A stretch of DNA of 64,000 nt from an uncultured Bacteroidales bacterium (GTDB taxonomy: Bacteria > Bacteroidota > Bacteroidia > Bacteroidales > Paludibacteraceae), in assembly GCA_903911085.1 (NCBI GenBank), contig CAIWCC010000215.1, positions 1 to 64,000 of the forward strand, read 5' to 3'. Each line of letters starts with the position of its first letter. Positions within the stretch are counted from its first letter, which is position 1. Shown here one piece after another: positions 19,903-27,548 of the stretch. Both the position numbers and the translations under genes were made by a program. The notes beneath the pieces are model-generated. The model made no database searches and was not told the origin of the DNA. It was given only the letters and a program-made list of their open reading frames with translations.

Positions 19903-20910
19903 ATGAGTATCCGCTTGGATACCTTAATTATTGTTTTTATAACTTACACAAGCAATAAGAAGCCTATCAAATAATTTATCTCCAAAATATCGTCTATTAA
20001 ATTTATAGCAATACTCATTTAAATAACTCTGTAAGTATTGTGGCTCAATATCATGATGAATATCTAATAATAAACGTTTTGCATTACTAATTGCAATATG
20101 TACCCACGGCAGTATTTCGTTAACTTTGTCTTTTGGGATTATTTGTGGTCTATGTTCAATATCAATGTCTTTAAATTTGCTATATGAATTTGAATTGTCA
20201 GTATCAATTATTGATTTCTCTTCAATATTTTTCTCCACTAACAGTTTTATCGTTTCTGATTTTAAATCATTGATAACTATCATTCTAATGTGTCCAACCT
20301 TTCGAGGTTTCCCTTTTTTTGTTGTTTGACCATCAACTGGAATACTTTCAGCCATAACTAATACTTTGCTCTTTTTCTGACTTCCTCTACCTCGTTTTAA
20401 TGGTTTATCTTTATCAGCATCACTAGCGATTGTAGAAAAGAAACCCTCATCCAACTCAATTACATTTGCTAATTGGTACTCTTCATCTCTTTTCCCCATA
20501 ACTTCTCGTAATTTATGAAGCATCAACCAAACAGGTTCGTACCTATTATGACCTAATTGTCTTTGAAGTTCAAGTGCTGAGAAACTCTTTTTCGTTGAAG
20601 TAATTAGATGCATTGCTATAAACCAATATCTGAATGGGAGTCGAGAACCATGTAATGCAGTTCCACTACGTAAAGTTGTTCTGTTCCCACAATTACTACA
20701 TTCATATTGACTCTTATTTTCAATCCAACGATGTGTGCTACCATTACACATAGAACACTTCACACCTACGTTGTCTCGTATCTCCTTATATTTCAGTATA
20801 CAACTTTCCTCGTCTGGAAATTGTGCTATAAAATTCAGTAAGTTCATTATCCTTGGTTTTTAATGGAACACAAAGATAACATATTTTTAGGTATCCAAGC
20901 GGATAATCAT
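19903..20910 (-). mobile_element. Complete IS1595-family insertion sequence, 1008 bp
   Basis: Inverted ends of 22 bp with one mismatch bound the element: 19903-19924 and the complement of 20889-20910, both containing ATCCGCTTGGATACCT. Between them lies a single intact transposase gene. The 10-bp direct repeat AAAATTTATT flanks it on both sides. Intact ends, an uninterrupted transposase and matching target repeats suggest a fairly recent insertion. It sits inside the haem/redox operon, between the mono-haem lipoprotein gene and the DUF5777 gene, in the same orientation as the operon. Confidence 0.9.
19924..20847 (-). CDS. IS1595-family transposase
   Basis: A 307-residue transposase of the ISXO2-like DDE group. 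The N-terminal zinc ribbon has C31, C34, C50 and C53. The DDE domain begins near IELDEGFFST (first Asp); the second acidic residue lies in IIDTDNSNSYSKF and the histidine/asparagine region in LPWVHIAISNAKRLLLD. The linker between the first two motifs includes the RGRGSQKKSKVLV region typical of ISXO2-type enzymes. The stop codon lies right at the left inverted repeat. No frameshift or stop interrupts it, so it may be active. Confidence 0.92.
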   Translation of the reverse strand: MNLLNFIAQFPDEESCILKYKEIRDNVGVKCSMCNGSTHRWIENKSQYECSNCGNRTTLRSGTALHGSRLPFRYWFIAMHLITSTKKSFSALELQRQLGHNRYEPVWLMLHKLREVMGKRDEEYQLANVIELDEGFFSTIASDADKDKPLKRGRGSQKKSKVLVMAESIPVDGQTTKKGKPRKVGHIRMIVINDLKSETIKLLVEKNIEEKSIIDTDNSNSYSKFKDIDIEHRPQIIPKDKVNEILPWVHIAISNAKRLLLDIHHDIEPQYLQSYLNEYCYKFNRRYFGDKLFDRLLIACVSYKNNN

Positions 20911-20920
20911 AAAATTTATT
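20911..20920. repeat. Direct repeat flanking the IS (right copy)
   Basis: AAAATTTATT, matching 19893-19902 on the other side of the element. Confidence 0.75.
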
Positions 20921-20939
20921 CAATGTTTTCTGTTGAGTA

Positions 20940-21317
20940 TTATTTACTTTGAGCTGCGCCTGTTTTCAACCACTGAATTATTATCAATGTTTCATTGACC
21001 GAAATCCCACCAAATTCTGCACCTATCATTGTACCACCAGGTTGCTTTACGGCTTTGTACAACAAAGAATTTTCAAATCCAGTTGAAGAATTTACCCATG
21101 TACTATTTACTTTGGTATAGTCTAGTACATTTACTTTCTTACCGTAAGGTGCTACACCATCATGACATTTTGTACATTTTGCAAAAATGCCAGTCACTTC
21201 AGAATCAGTGTAATAATACTTATCTTTTAAGACAAAATCAGGTTCTCTATTATTCTCGCAAGCACTTACAAGAAATAATAACACAATTGCCAAAATGAGA
21301 TTTAATTTTTTTTTCAT
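20940..21317 (-). CDS. Mono-haem c-type cytochrome lipoprotein
   Basis: A 125-residue lipoprotein: hydrophobic N-terminus ending in LVSAC with lipid Cys20. A single haem c site CTKCH spans residues 48-52, and M97 in GGTMIG is a plausible distal ligand. The protein is probably an electron carrier anchored on the periplasmic side of a membrane. It lies 57 bp downstream of ccsA, whose product would help attach its haem. The IS1595 element lies directly downstream, separating it from the DUF5777-YceI part of the cluster. Confidence 0.85.
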   Translation of the reverse strand: MKKKLNLILAIVLLFLVSACENNREPDFVLKDKYYYTDSEVTGIFAKCTKCHDGVAPYGKKVNVLDYTKVNSTWVNSSTGFENSLLYKAVKQPGGTMIGAEFGGISVNETLIIIQWLKTGAAQSK

Positions 21318-21374
21318 ACTCTATTAATCTATTTAATGAAACATCTATTTTTATAATTATTCAAAATTCTTTTA

Positions 21375-22175
21375 TTATTGACCAGAATACACATGAACGC
21401 TACTTTGAGCCGATGGCAAATAATTTATACCAAACCAACATATTAGCAAAATAACAAATGAAAAAGCCAATATCCAAAGCGGTCCAATTATCTTATTTGG
21501 GTGGCTATGACGGTAATGAATATACACCAAGTATCCTAACCAAGTAATAAATGCCCATGTTTCTTTAGGATCCCAAGTCCAATAATTTCCCCATGCTTCT
21601 TTTGCCCAAAGAGCTCCAAAAATTAATCCTAAAGTAATAAATGCATAGCCAAGATAAACTAAATTGTCAGCTAGTTCAATGATTTTATTTTCGAGTTTAT
21701 TTCTATATTTAAGCAAAATCAAACCCTTAATTGCAACAATAGCAGCTCCAGCCAAAAAAGCATAAGCAATAATATAAACTATTACATGAGGCACAAACCA
21801 AATACTTTGTAATGCTGGCATTAGGGCTTTGTTGTGCATCTCAGGCTTTAAATAATTTAAGAGCAGAAACAAAAATGTCATTCCGAAACAATAAACCAAA
21901 AACCACTTGTATTTCCACTTCACATAAGAAACATATCCAATAATTGATAAAAATAATGCGTACCAAAGTCGTGTTTCACCTAATGTTTTTAATGGTGGTC
22001 GACCTAATGAAATCCAAAGAATTGCAACAAAAGCAATTAAAAATAATATTCCAATTACAGAAAATAAATGTGTTGTATCATTTATTCGCTTATTGTTATT
22101 CATCATTGCTAGCATCGCTAGACTAAACATCAGAGACGAACTAAAAAAAAATATTGCGTAATTTGACCACTCCAT
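21375..22175 (-). CDS. ccsA: Cytochrome c biogenesis protein CcsA
   Basis: CcsA is the haem-handling membrane subunit of the system II cytochrome c assembly machine and works with ResB/CcsB. The sequence has about eight membrane segments and the tryptophan-rich haem motif WGNYWTWDPKETW near its C-terminal third, followed by conserved HSH. I chose ATG 22175 (MEWSNYAIFF), which leaves a 10-bp gap to resB. An in-frame ATG at 22211 would overlap resB by 26 bp and adds twelve residues with no family look. Confidence 0.9.
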   Translation of the reverse strand: MEWSNYAIFFFSSSLMFSLAMLAMMNNNKRINDTTHLFSVIGILFLIAFVAILWISLGRPPLKTLGETRLWYALFLSIIGYVSYVKWKYKWFLVYCFGMTFLFLLLNYLKPEMHNKALMPALQSIWFVPHVIVYIIAYAFLAGAAIVAIKGLILLKYRNKLENKIIELADNLVYLGYAFITLGLIFGALWAKEAWGNYWTWDPKETWAFITWLGYLVYIHYRHSHPNKIIGPLWILAFSFVILLICWFGINYLPSAQSSVHVYSGQ

Positions 22176-22185
22176 AACTTGATAT

Positions 22186-23406
22186 TTATTTCTTACCTCT
22201 CCAAAAAACAAAGAATGAACCTATAATCAACATCCCTAATCCAAAAAAAACAAAAGGTTGCCAAGGTTCTTTAATCAACTCAATAGTAGATGTATTTGAC
22301 CATTTTCCCTTCTTATCACTAAAACTAAAGATGTACATTTTCCAACCATCATAGTTTTGAGGACTATTAATTGAAATTGTTTTTAATTTTGATACTTCAT
22401 TTTCGACAATTTCTATTCCAAGGCTCATTTCTTTTTGCTGTGGAAATAGCATTACCAAAGTGTGGGATGCATCAAGCGATATACTCGTTTTATCAAACAA
22501 TTCATTTCCACTACATATCCAACCTTGTGTTTTTTCATTTGTAATAATATTTTCCACTTGTACAAAAGCTGCTGGTGCTGAACCTACAGTGTCTAAAGAA
22601 ATTACATTGTTTCCAACTTTTATAGCTGATGGATAGTATTTAGTTGTCAGAATTGACCAATCCTTTAATCTCTTCGAATTATTTTCAGTTACTTCAACTG
22701 TATTTGTTGATTTATTTATGTTATTCATGGATGTTTCGCTATCCATAATGGCTATTTTGGGATTGTAATTTATGAGTTTAAAATCTGTTTGTTTAATTTC
22801 AAATGGTAATCCAAATACACTACCATGCTCATTATAAGCATAGTTATTGAACTGTGAGGTCGAAACATTCATCCTTAAATGTGTTTGATCTGGAAAACCA
22901 AAATTGGCAGCTGTTAAGGTAATCCACAAGCCAAGATGATTTAAAATATACCAAAAATTTCGTTTCTTAAATGGGTAAATTCGTTTAATGGTGGCAAAAC
23001 CCAAAGTAATAATAAGTATGAAGAGCGAAAAAATGTATGCCCAATTATAAGCTATATTATTTAAACCAAAATTTTGAACCAATTTATTATTTGACTCTTC
23101 TTGCGTAACAAATCCCATTAAAAGTGAAATAACCGAAAACCCAACGATAGAACTTATTGCAGCTTTGGCTGATGACAACCAAACAACAAAGGAATTGTTC
23201 TTATGCTTAAAATGACCAGTAACTATTAAAACGATAATCAACAAAAGCATTATCAAGTTTACTGGAAATTTTAAAATTGTAACATTTACTGCTCCAACAA
23301 AAAACTGCAAGAAAAAGCCAATTGCTATTAAACTTCCTACAATCAAAAAGCTTTGTAAATATGAAAGCTCTTTGAAGTTGAAGCTGCCTCGGTTTTGTTG
23401 TATCAT
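22186..23406 (-). CDS. resB: ResB-like cytochrome c biogenesis protein (CcsB)
   Basis: A 406-residue membrane protein: four predicted segments in the first 170 residues, a large periplasmic domain (about 190-375) and a final membrane helix (PFVFFGLGMLIIGSFFVFW). This layout and the position directly before ccsA identify the ResB/CcsB partner of system II. NHLGLWITLTAANFGFPDQ (155-173) is the typical ResB histidine-containing helix. The domain ends in EPWQPFVFFG. It is the second gene of the redox operon, separated from the haem-binding lipoprotein by a strong hairpin. Confidence 0.85.
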   Translation of the reverse strand: MIQQNRGSFNFKELSYLQSFLIVGSLIAIGFFLQFFVGAVNVTILKFPVNLIMLLLIIVLIVTGHFKHKNNSFVVWLSSAKAAISSIVGFSVISLLMGFVTQEESNNKLVQNFGLNNIAYNWAYIFSLFILIITLGFATIKRIYPFKKRNFWYILNHLGLWITLTAANFGFPDQTHLRMNVSTSQFNNYAYNEHGSVFGLPFEIKQTDFKLINYNPKIAIMDSETSMNNINKSTNTVEVTENNSKRLKDWSILTTKYYPSAIKVGNNVISLDTVGSAPAAFVQVENIITNEKTQGWICSGNELFDKTSISLDASHTLVMLFPQQKEMSLGIEIVENEVSKLKTISINSPQNYDGWKMYIFSFSDKKGKWSNTSTIELIKEPWQPFVFFGLGMLIIGSFFVFWRGKK

Positions 23407-23433
23407 TTTTTATAGTAATATTAAAATGGAGGT

Positions 23434-23466
23434 AATAGGGTTTTTGTCATTTACAAAAACCCTATT
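23434..23466. other. Strong intercistronic hairpin in the redox operon
   Basis: A perfect 14-bp stem (23434-23447 with 23453-23466, starting AATAGGGTTTTTGT) and 5-base loop lies between the stop of the haem-binding lipoprotein gene and the start of resB. On the minus strand it is not followed by a T run, so it is more likely an mRNA-stability or partial-termination element than a full terminator. Confidence 0.7.
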
Positions 23467-23487
23467 TATAATAATAAGAAGAGTCAA

Positions 23488-24696
23488 TTAAAATGTTGCT
23501 ACGGTAGCAAATTTCAATTTTAAATCAGGTTTCAATCCATGTTCGCCATTACCATTATCAAAAATAGCAAAACCAAATTGGTAAGTTTTTGTAATATTAA
23601 ATTGAGTGTCATACAACGGGTCAGCCGTCACTAAACTTCTTTTCACTTCTACAACCCAACCTTTACCATCTACATATTTGGCATAAGTCATTACATCACC
23701 TTTACTTCCAGTAATTGGACCTCTATTTATAACCGAAAAGATTTTTTTCGATCCCGTAATAGAATAATCAGCTGCTGCTGCATTTGGGTCAAGTTTTGAA
23801 CCGTCTTCCATGGTCAAAACACCATTCAAATCAACAGCTGTAACCAACTTTGCTGTTTTATTATCGATATCTGCTTGATCAATTACAATTTTTCCTGTTT
23901 TTTCAGTTAGCACATACCATGGAACTGCTATTTTTGTTGTGCCAGTACTTCCTGTTGGAAGCAAATTTTGGCTATTTGTAGCACTTGCTAATGGAGTGGC
24001 AATTTGTGCAGCGTTAAGAGCATCTGATTTACGACCTGAAGTAAAACCACCTACAGCAGTAGTACTTGGAGTTTTAACTGTAATGTAACCATCTTGTAAT
24101 TGGCTAGAAGGTTGAGATTGAACGCTTCTCCAATGCCAAAGATCTGCATTAAATTCGGCAACATCGGAATAGTGATCATGAATATTATTATTGTCGGTAT
24201 GACAAGTTGACCAACATGTATATTTATCCCAGTTCACATTGCTCGAAATAGGGAAAGCCATACCAAATTTATCTTCTCCGTATTTCTCAGTTGCCGAAAG
24301 TACATTAGTTGGGCGAGTCCACAATTTAGTAGTGGCATTGAAATACCAAGCTCTTTGATCAACACTTTTTGTCAAATCGTCAATTTCTACCAAAAAATAA
24401 ATGTTAGTTGCATCGTACATTGAACGCAAAGTGAAAGTGTATGATTCGCCAGCGAAATACTTGTAAAGACCGTCAAAAACATCAGCTCCAGGCATTGTTG
24501 TTTTGTTCGATAATTTGTTACAACCTGCCCATGATGCATCAATTACACCGTCCATGGTTGGTGCTGTAGTTGTAGCAAGTGAAATAAGTTCTGTTGCACT
24601 TGTAACTGGATCAGGTGTAACTGAATCTGTTTTACAACTTTGGGTGGTTACTGCTATAGCAACTGCCGCCATAAGAAAGAATTTGTTTGTTTTCAT
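23488..24696 (-). CDS. Ethylbenzene-dehydrogenase-related haem-binding lipoprotein
   Basis: A 402-residue exported protein with a lipobox-like TTQSC (Cys21). Residues 45-190 and the C-terminal QFGFAIFDNGNGEHGLKP resemble the haem-binding domain related to ethylbenzene dehydrogenase gamma subunits (EB_dh), which binds one b- or c-type haem. A possible covalent site is C161-W-S-T-C165-H166, a CX3CH spacing rather than the usual CX2CH. It heads the leftward operon and the following genes encode cytochrome c assembly, which fits a covalent haem. Two copies of the palindromic operator lie upstream. Its electron partner or substrate is unknown. Confidence 0.8.
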   Translation of the reverse strand: MKTNKFFLMAAVAIAVTTQSCKTDSVTPDPVTSATELISLATTTAPTMDGVIDASWAGCNKLSNKTTMPGADVFDGLYKYFAGESYTFTLRSMYDATNIYFLVEIDDLTKSVDQRAWYFNATTKLWTRPTNVLSATEKYGEDKFGMAFPISSNVNWDKYTCWSTCHTDNNNIHDHYSDVAEFNADLWHWRSVQSQPSSQLQDGYITVKTPSTTAVGGFTSGRKSDALNAAQIATPLASATNSQNLLPTGSTGTTKIAVPWYVLTEKTGKIVIDQADIDNKTAKLVTAVDLNGVLTMEDGSKLDPNAAAADYSITGSKKIFSVINRGPITGSKGDVMTYAKYVDGKGWVVEVKRSLVTADPLYDTQFNITKTYQFGFAIFDNGNGEHGLKPDLKLKFATVATF

Positions 24697-24801
24697 GATT
24701 TGATTTTTTTTTGTTTTGAATACTAAATTTATTTGTAAATCTATGTGGATATTTTCTTTATGTAAATAAAAAGTGAATTCATTTATCCTATTAAAAGTAT
24801 A

Positions 24802-24824
24802 AATGCTATCACATAAGTAGCATT
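24802..24824. promoter_or_regulatory. Rrf2-operon operator, copy 1
   Basis: Perfect 7-bp inverted repeat AATGCTA-N9-TAGCATT with spacer TCACATAAG, 106 bp upstream of the haem-lipoprotein start. The same motif occurs at 24858 and 25425, all three around the Rrf2 gene. Confidence 0.8.
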
Positions 24825-24857
24825 GTATGAGAAATAAAAAAGTCTAAATACTTTATT

Positions 24858-24880
24858 AATACTATCACATTGATAGCATT
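24858..24880. promoter_or_regulatory. Rrf2-operon operator, copy 2
   Basis: AATACTA-N9-TAGCATT, spacer TCACATTGA, one mismatch between the arms. It lies between the stop of the Rrf2 gene and copy 1; the copies start 56 bp apart. Confidence 0.75.
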
Positions 24881-24937
24881 ATTTCGATGACAATTAAATT
24901 GTTAAGCTTCACTACAAAAAAACGATCTAAATTAATC

Positions 24938-25384
24938 TCAACTTGTAATTTGTAAACTTTCTAAATCTTTGCATTCATAGTATGTTTCTTCTATAATTTG
25001 TGACAATTTTTTTTTCAATAAAATTGACTCAAAATCTTCTTTAAATTCACCCCAATAGTTTCGTCCCTTACAATCGTGTAGTGATCTGTCACAAAAGTTT
25101 AAATTATTGATGCATTCGATAACGACAATTTGTTCAAATGCAGTGTAAATATCCAACATGCTTATTTCTTCAGCCGGGCGAGTCAATCTGTAACCACTGC
25201 CTTTGCCTTTTGAATTAATAATTAAACCTTTTAATTTTAACGATGCGATTATTGGATCGAGATATTTTAATGAAATATTTTGATTTTTTGCTATGTCTTT
25301 CTGTAGCATACCATTCGGATCGTTCGAACTTGCAATTTCCAACATTGTTCTCAATCCGTAACGTATTTTAGAATTTACTCTCAT
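24938..25384 (-). CDS. Rrf2-family transcriptional regulator
   Basis: A 148-residue winged-helix regulator from ATG 25384 (MRVNSKIRYGLRTML, the standard family start). The frame extends upstream to 25456, but that stretch contains the promoter and operator. The helix-turn-helix is around LQKDIAKNQNISLKYLDPIIASLK (two adjacent parts, residues 27-50), followed by the KGKGSGYRLTRP wing. Three cysteines, C91, C98 and C105, sit where IscR/NsrR-type members bind an iron-sulfur cluster, spaced CX6CX6C. It probably senses redox state, nitric oxide or iron, controls the haem operon and represses its own gene. Confidence 0.9.
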   Translation of the reverse strand: MRVNSKIRYGLRTMLEIASSNDPNGMLQKDIAKNQNISLKYLDPIIASLKLKGLIINSKGKGSGYRLTRPAEEISMLDIYTAFEQIVVIECINNLNFCDRSLHDCKGRNYWGEFKEDFESILLKKKLSQIIEETYYECKDLESLQITS

Positions 25385-25403
25385 AATTAAAGAAATTTTT
25401 CCG

Positions 25404-25411
25404 CAAATATA
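25404..25411 (-). promoter_or_regulatory. -7 box of the Rrf2 gene
   Basis: TATATTTG on the minus strand, 19 bp before the start codon. The operator copy at 25422-25450 covers the region where the -33 element should be. Confidence 0.5.
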
Positions 25412-25421
25412 TAGGAAAATA

Positions 25422-25450
25422 TTTAATGCTATTACATTGGTAGCATTAAA
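25422..25450. promoter_or_regulatory. Rrf2 autoregulatory operator, copy 3
   Basis: The longest of the three palindromes: 10-bp arms TTTAATGCTA (25422-25431) and TAGCATTAAA (25441-25450) around TTACATTGG. It starts 10 bp upstream of the -7 box of the Rrf2 gene, so a bound regulator would block the promoter. Confidence 0.8.
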
Positions 25451-26038
25451 TATCATAATTTATATCAGTTCTAAATAAATAGAGTTCTTAGTGGTCGTTG
25501 ATTCTTGTTGTAATGTAATGAAATACAAGATGTAATATAGTTTTCTAATTGAACTTTTGTTGATTTTAGTGATTTATTAAAGAATTATTTCTTTATTGAA
25601 ATATTTCTTTATGAATTAAAATGAAATATATTCGCCTTAAAATATGTCAATTATGTATGAAAATGCGCAATAAACTATTAAATTATTATGTTTGTTGTTT
25701 GAATTAATATTGTATATTTTTTTTGTTGAAGATGAATAGAATTGCTATATCAGTAAGTTTACTTAAAATAAGCCGTTTTGGTGAATTCTGACATATTTAT
25801 AAAAATAACTATGTGTTTTTTAAACAACAACGAACTTATGATGTTATAGACACATATATTTGTTGAAGTTCATAAAGTATTTATTTAGAAATGTTTTTTG
25901 TAGTTAATTAGAAGTTATACTTATAGTTAGCTTTTACAGAAAAAAATGAATGAATTATTTCGATAACAAAGTTTGAACAAATAGCAAATTCAGTATAAAA
26001 ATGTTTACTTTTGCCTTACTAATATTTCAAATACTTGC
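25451..26038. other. Long divergent intergenic region
   Basis: About 590 bp between the Rrf2 gene and the prenyl synthase gene. Apart from the promoter box at 26006 I see no gene, stable hairpin or repeat in it. Confidence 0.5.
26006..26013 (+). promoter_or_regulatory. Possible -7 box for the prenyl synthase gene
   Basis: TACTTTTG fits TAnnTTTG, 25 bp before the ATG at 26039. Confidence 0.4.
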
Positions 26039-27016
26039 ATGAAAATAATTGACGAAATCAGAAAACCGATACTTTTTGAATTGCAATTGCTTGCTGACAC
26101 ATTTGTCGAACCACTTAATACAGATAATGAACTGTTATTGAGCGTAAATGAGTATATGCTAAATATGAGTGGAAAACAACTTCGGCCAATTATTACAATT
26201 TTATCTGCAAAAATATGCGGTGAAGTAAATAAAAATACCATTTATGGAGCTCATTCACTCGAGATTTTGCATACTGCTAGTCTAATTCACGATGATGTGG
26301 TAGATGATACGCTCGAAAGACGTGGAAATCCATCGATAAATGCAATATGGAGTAATAAAACAGCCGTTTTCTCAGGCGACTATATGTTTTCTAAATCACT
26401 TAGTTATGCCATCAAAACTCAAAATATCGCAATCTTGAAATCTGTTTCCGATATTGGAAATCAACTTACGGATGGTGAGTTATTACAATTGGTGAATACA
26501 AGTCTTTCCAAAAGTTCAGAAGCAAATTATTTCACAATTATTCGCAAAAAAACGGCACAATTATTTTCATCATGCGCCGAAGTGGGAGGGTTATCTGCAA
26601 ATGCTTATTGTGATACATTGAGCCATTTACGAAACTTTGGTGAATACTTGGGTATTTGTTTTCAATTAAAAGATGATGTTTTCGATTATTTCGAAGATAT
26701 TAATATTGGAAAACCAACCGGTAATGATATTAGAGACGGAAAAATCACATTGCCACTAATTTTCGCTTTGCAAAATTCAATTAATGTTGACGAAAAAAAT
26801 CAGGTATTAGCATGGATTGAAAGAAAAGATTTTTCAGAAGAAAACATAAAAGCTATAACGCGTTTTACACACAAAAATGGTGGGGTTGATTATTCGATTC
26901 AAAAAATGGAAGAATTCAAAAATAAAGCTATCGCAGAACTTGATAGTTTTGTTGATAGCGTTGAAAAAAAGGCTCTAGTTTTGTGTGCCGAATATGCTAG
27001 TTCTCGTAAATTGTAA
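26039..27016 (+). CDS. Polyprenyl diphosphate synthase (IspB-like)
   Basis: A 325-residue trans-type prenyltransferase that extends farnesyl diphosphate with isopentenyl diphosphate, probably to make the menaquinone side chain. Both aspartate-rich motifs are present: DDVVD (85-89, within LIHDDVVDDTLERRGNP) and the second in FQLKDDVFDYFED near residue 207. GKQLRP (45-50) is the conserved isopentenyl diphosphate site. Chain length cannot be read reliably from the sequence. It stands alone on the + strand and converges on the polysaccharide region. Confidence 0.93.
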   Translation: MKIIDEIRKPILFELQLLADTFVEPLNTDNELLLSVNEYMLNMSGKQLRPIITILSAKICGEVNKNTIYGAHSLEILHTASLIHDDVVDDTLERRGNPSINAIWSNKTAVFSGDYMFSKSLSYAIKTQNIAILKSVSDIGNQLTDGELLQLVNTSLSKSSEANYFTIIRKKTAQLFSSCAEVGGLSANAYCDTLSHLRNFGEYLGICFQLKDDVFDYFEDINIGKPTGNDIRDGKITLPLIFALQNSINVDEKNQVLAWIERKDFSEENIKAITRFTHKNGGVDYSIQKMEEFKNKAIAELDSFVDSVEKKALVLCAEYASSRKL

Positions 27017-27132
27017 AATATATTGTTTAAAGACTTTTTTGATATGGTATTTTTGTATTTGACAATGTTGACCAGCAATTTTTTCTTAACGAAATAGTTT
27101 AATTTACAGAATTCTCATTTGTTTTTAGATTA

Positions 27133-27531
27133 CTATAATACCATTATATCATCTACTCCAATTGGCGTATAAGGTCCTTCTTTAACTTCAAAAATGACTG
27201 TTCCCTTTTCCAAAACCTCCAACGAGTGCCATTGCCCAATAGGAATATCTACTCCATATTTTCCTTCGAGAGGATTTAATACAATGGATTCAATCAACTC
27301 ACAATCTTTATTGTAAAATAATACACGAATGCTCCCACGTAATAATACATACGTTTCTGCGGTATGACAATGTCTATGAATTGGCAGTTCGGTGCCAGGT
27401 TCCAATGCATTGAGTAAACGTTGAGCTTTAGCCTCTAGAGTTTCGTGAAAATTGAAATTCATGCGCTTACGTTGACTTACTTCGGCTTGAGATGTAACAG
27501 AATCTAGTAAATTTTGGTCAATAAGTGTCAT
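27133..27531 (-). CDS. wbuC: WbuC-family cupin protein
   Basis: A 132-residue single-domain cupin. The metal-binding residues of the family are visible: H52 and H54 in IHRHCHTAET, E59, and H102 in GQWHSLEV. WbuC proteins are encoded in O-antigen clusters that make L-FucNAc-containing glycans, next to fnlABC and wbuB. Their biochemical function is not settled. Here it is the last gene of the polysaccharide region, while fnlABC lies about 17 kb upstream. This separation supports the idea that a once contiguous cluster has been split. Confidence 0.85.
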   Translation of the reverse strand: MTLIDQNLLDSVTSQAEVSQRKRMNFNFHETLEAKAQRLLNALEPGTELPIHRHCHTAETYVLLRGSIRVLFYNKDCELIESIVLNPLEGKYGVDIPIGQWHSLEVLEKGTVIFEVKEGPYTPIGVDDIMVL

Positions 27532-27548
27532 AGTCTAAAATTTATATA

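Noticed and set aside
24938..25456. Longer N-terminus for the Rrf2 regulator (start at 25456)
   Set aside because: The extra 24 codons overlap the promoter and the palindromic operator; MRVNSKIRYGLR is the normal family start.
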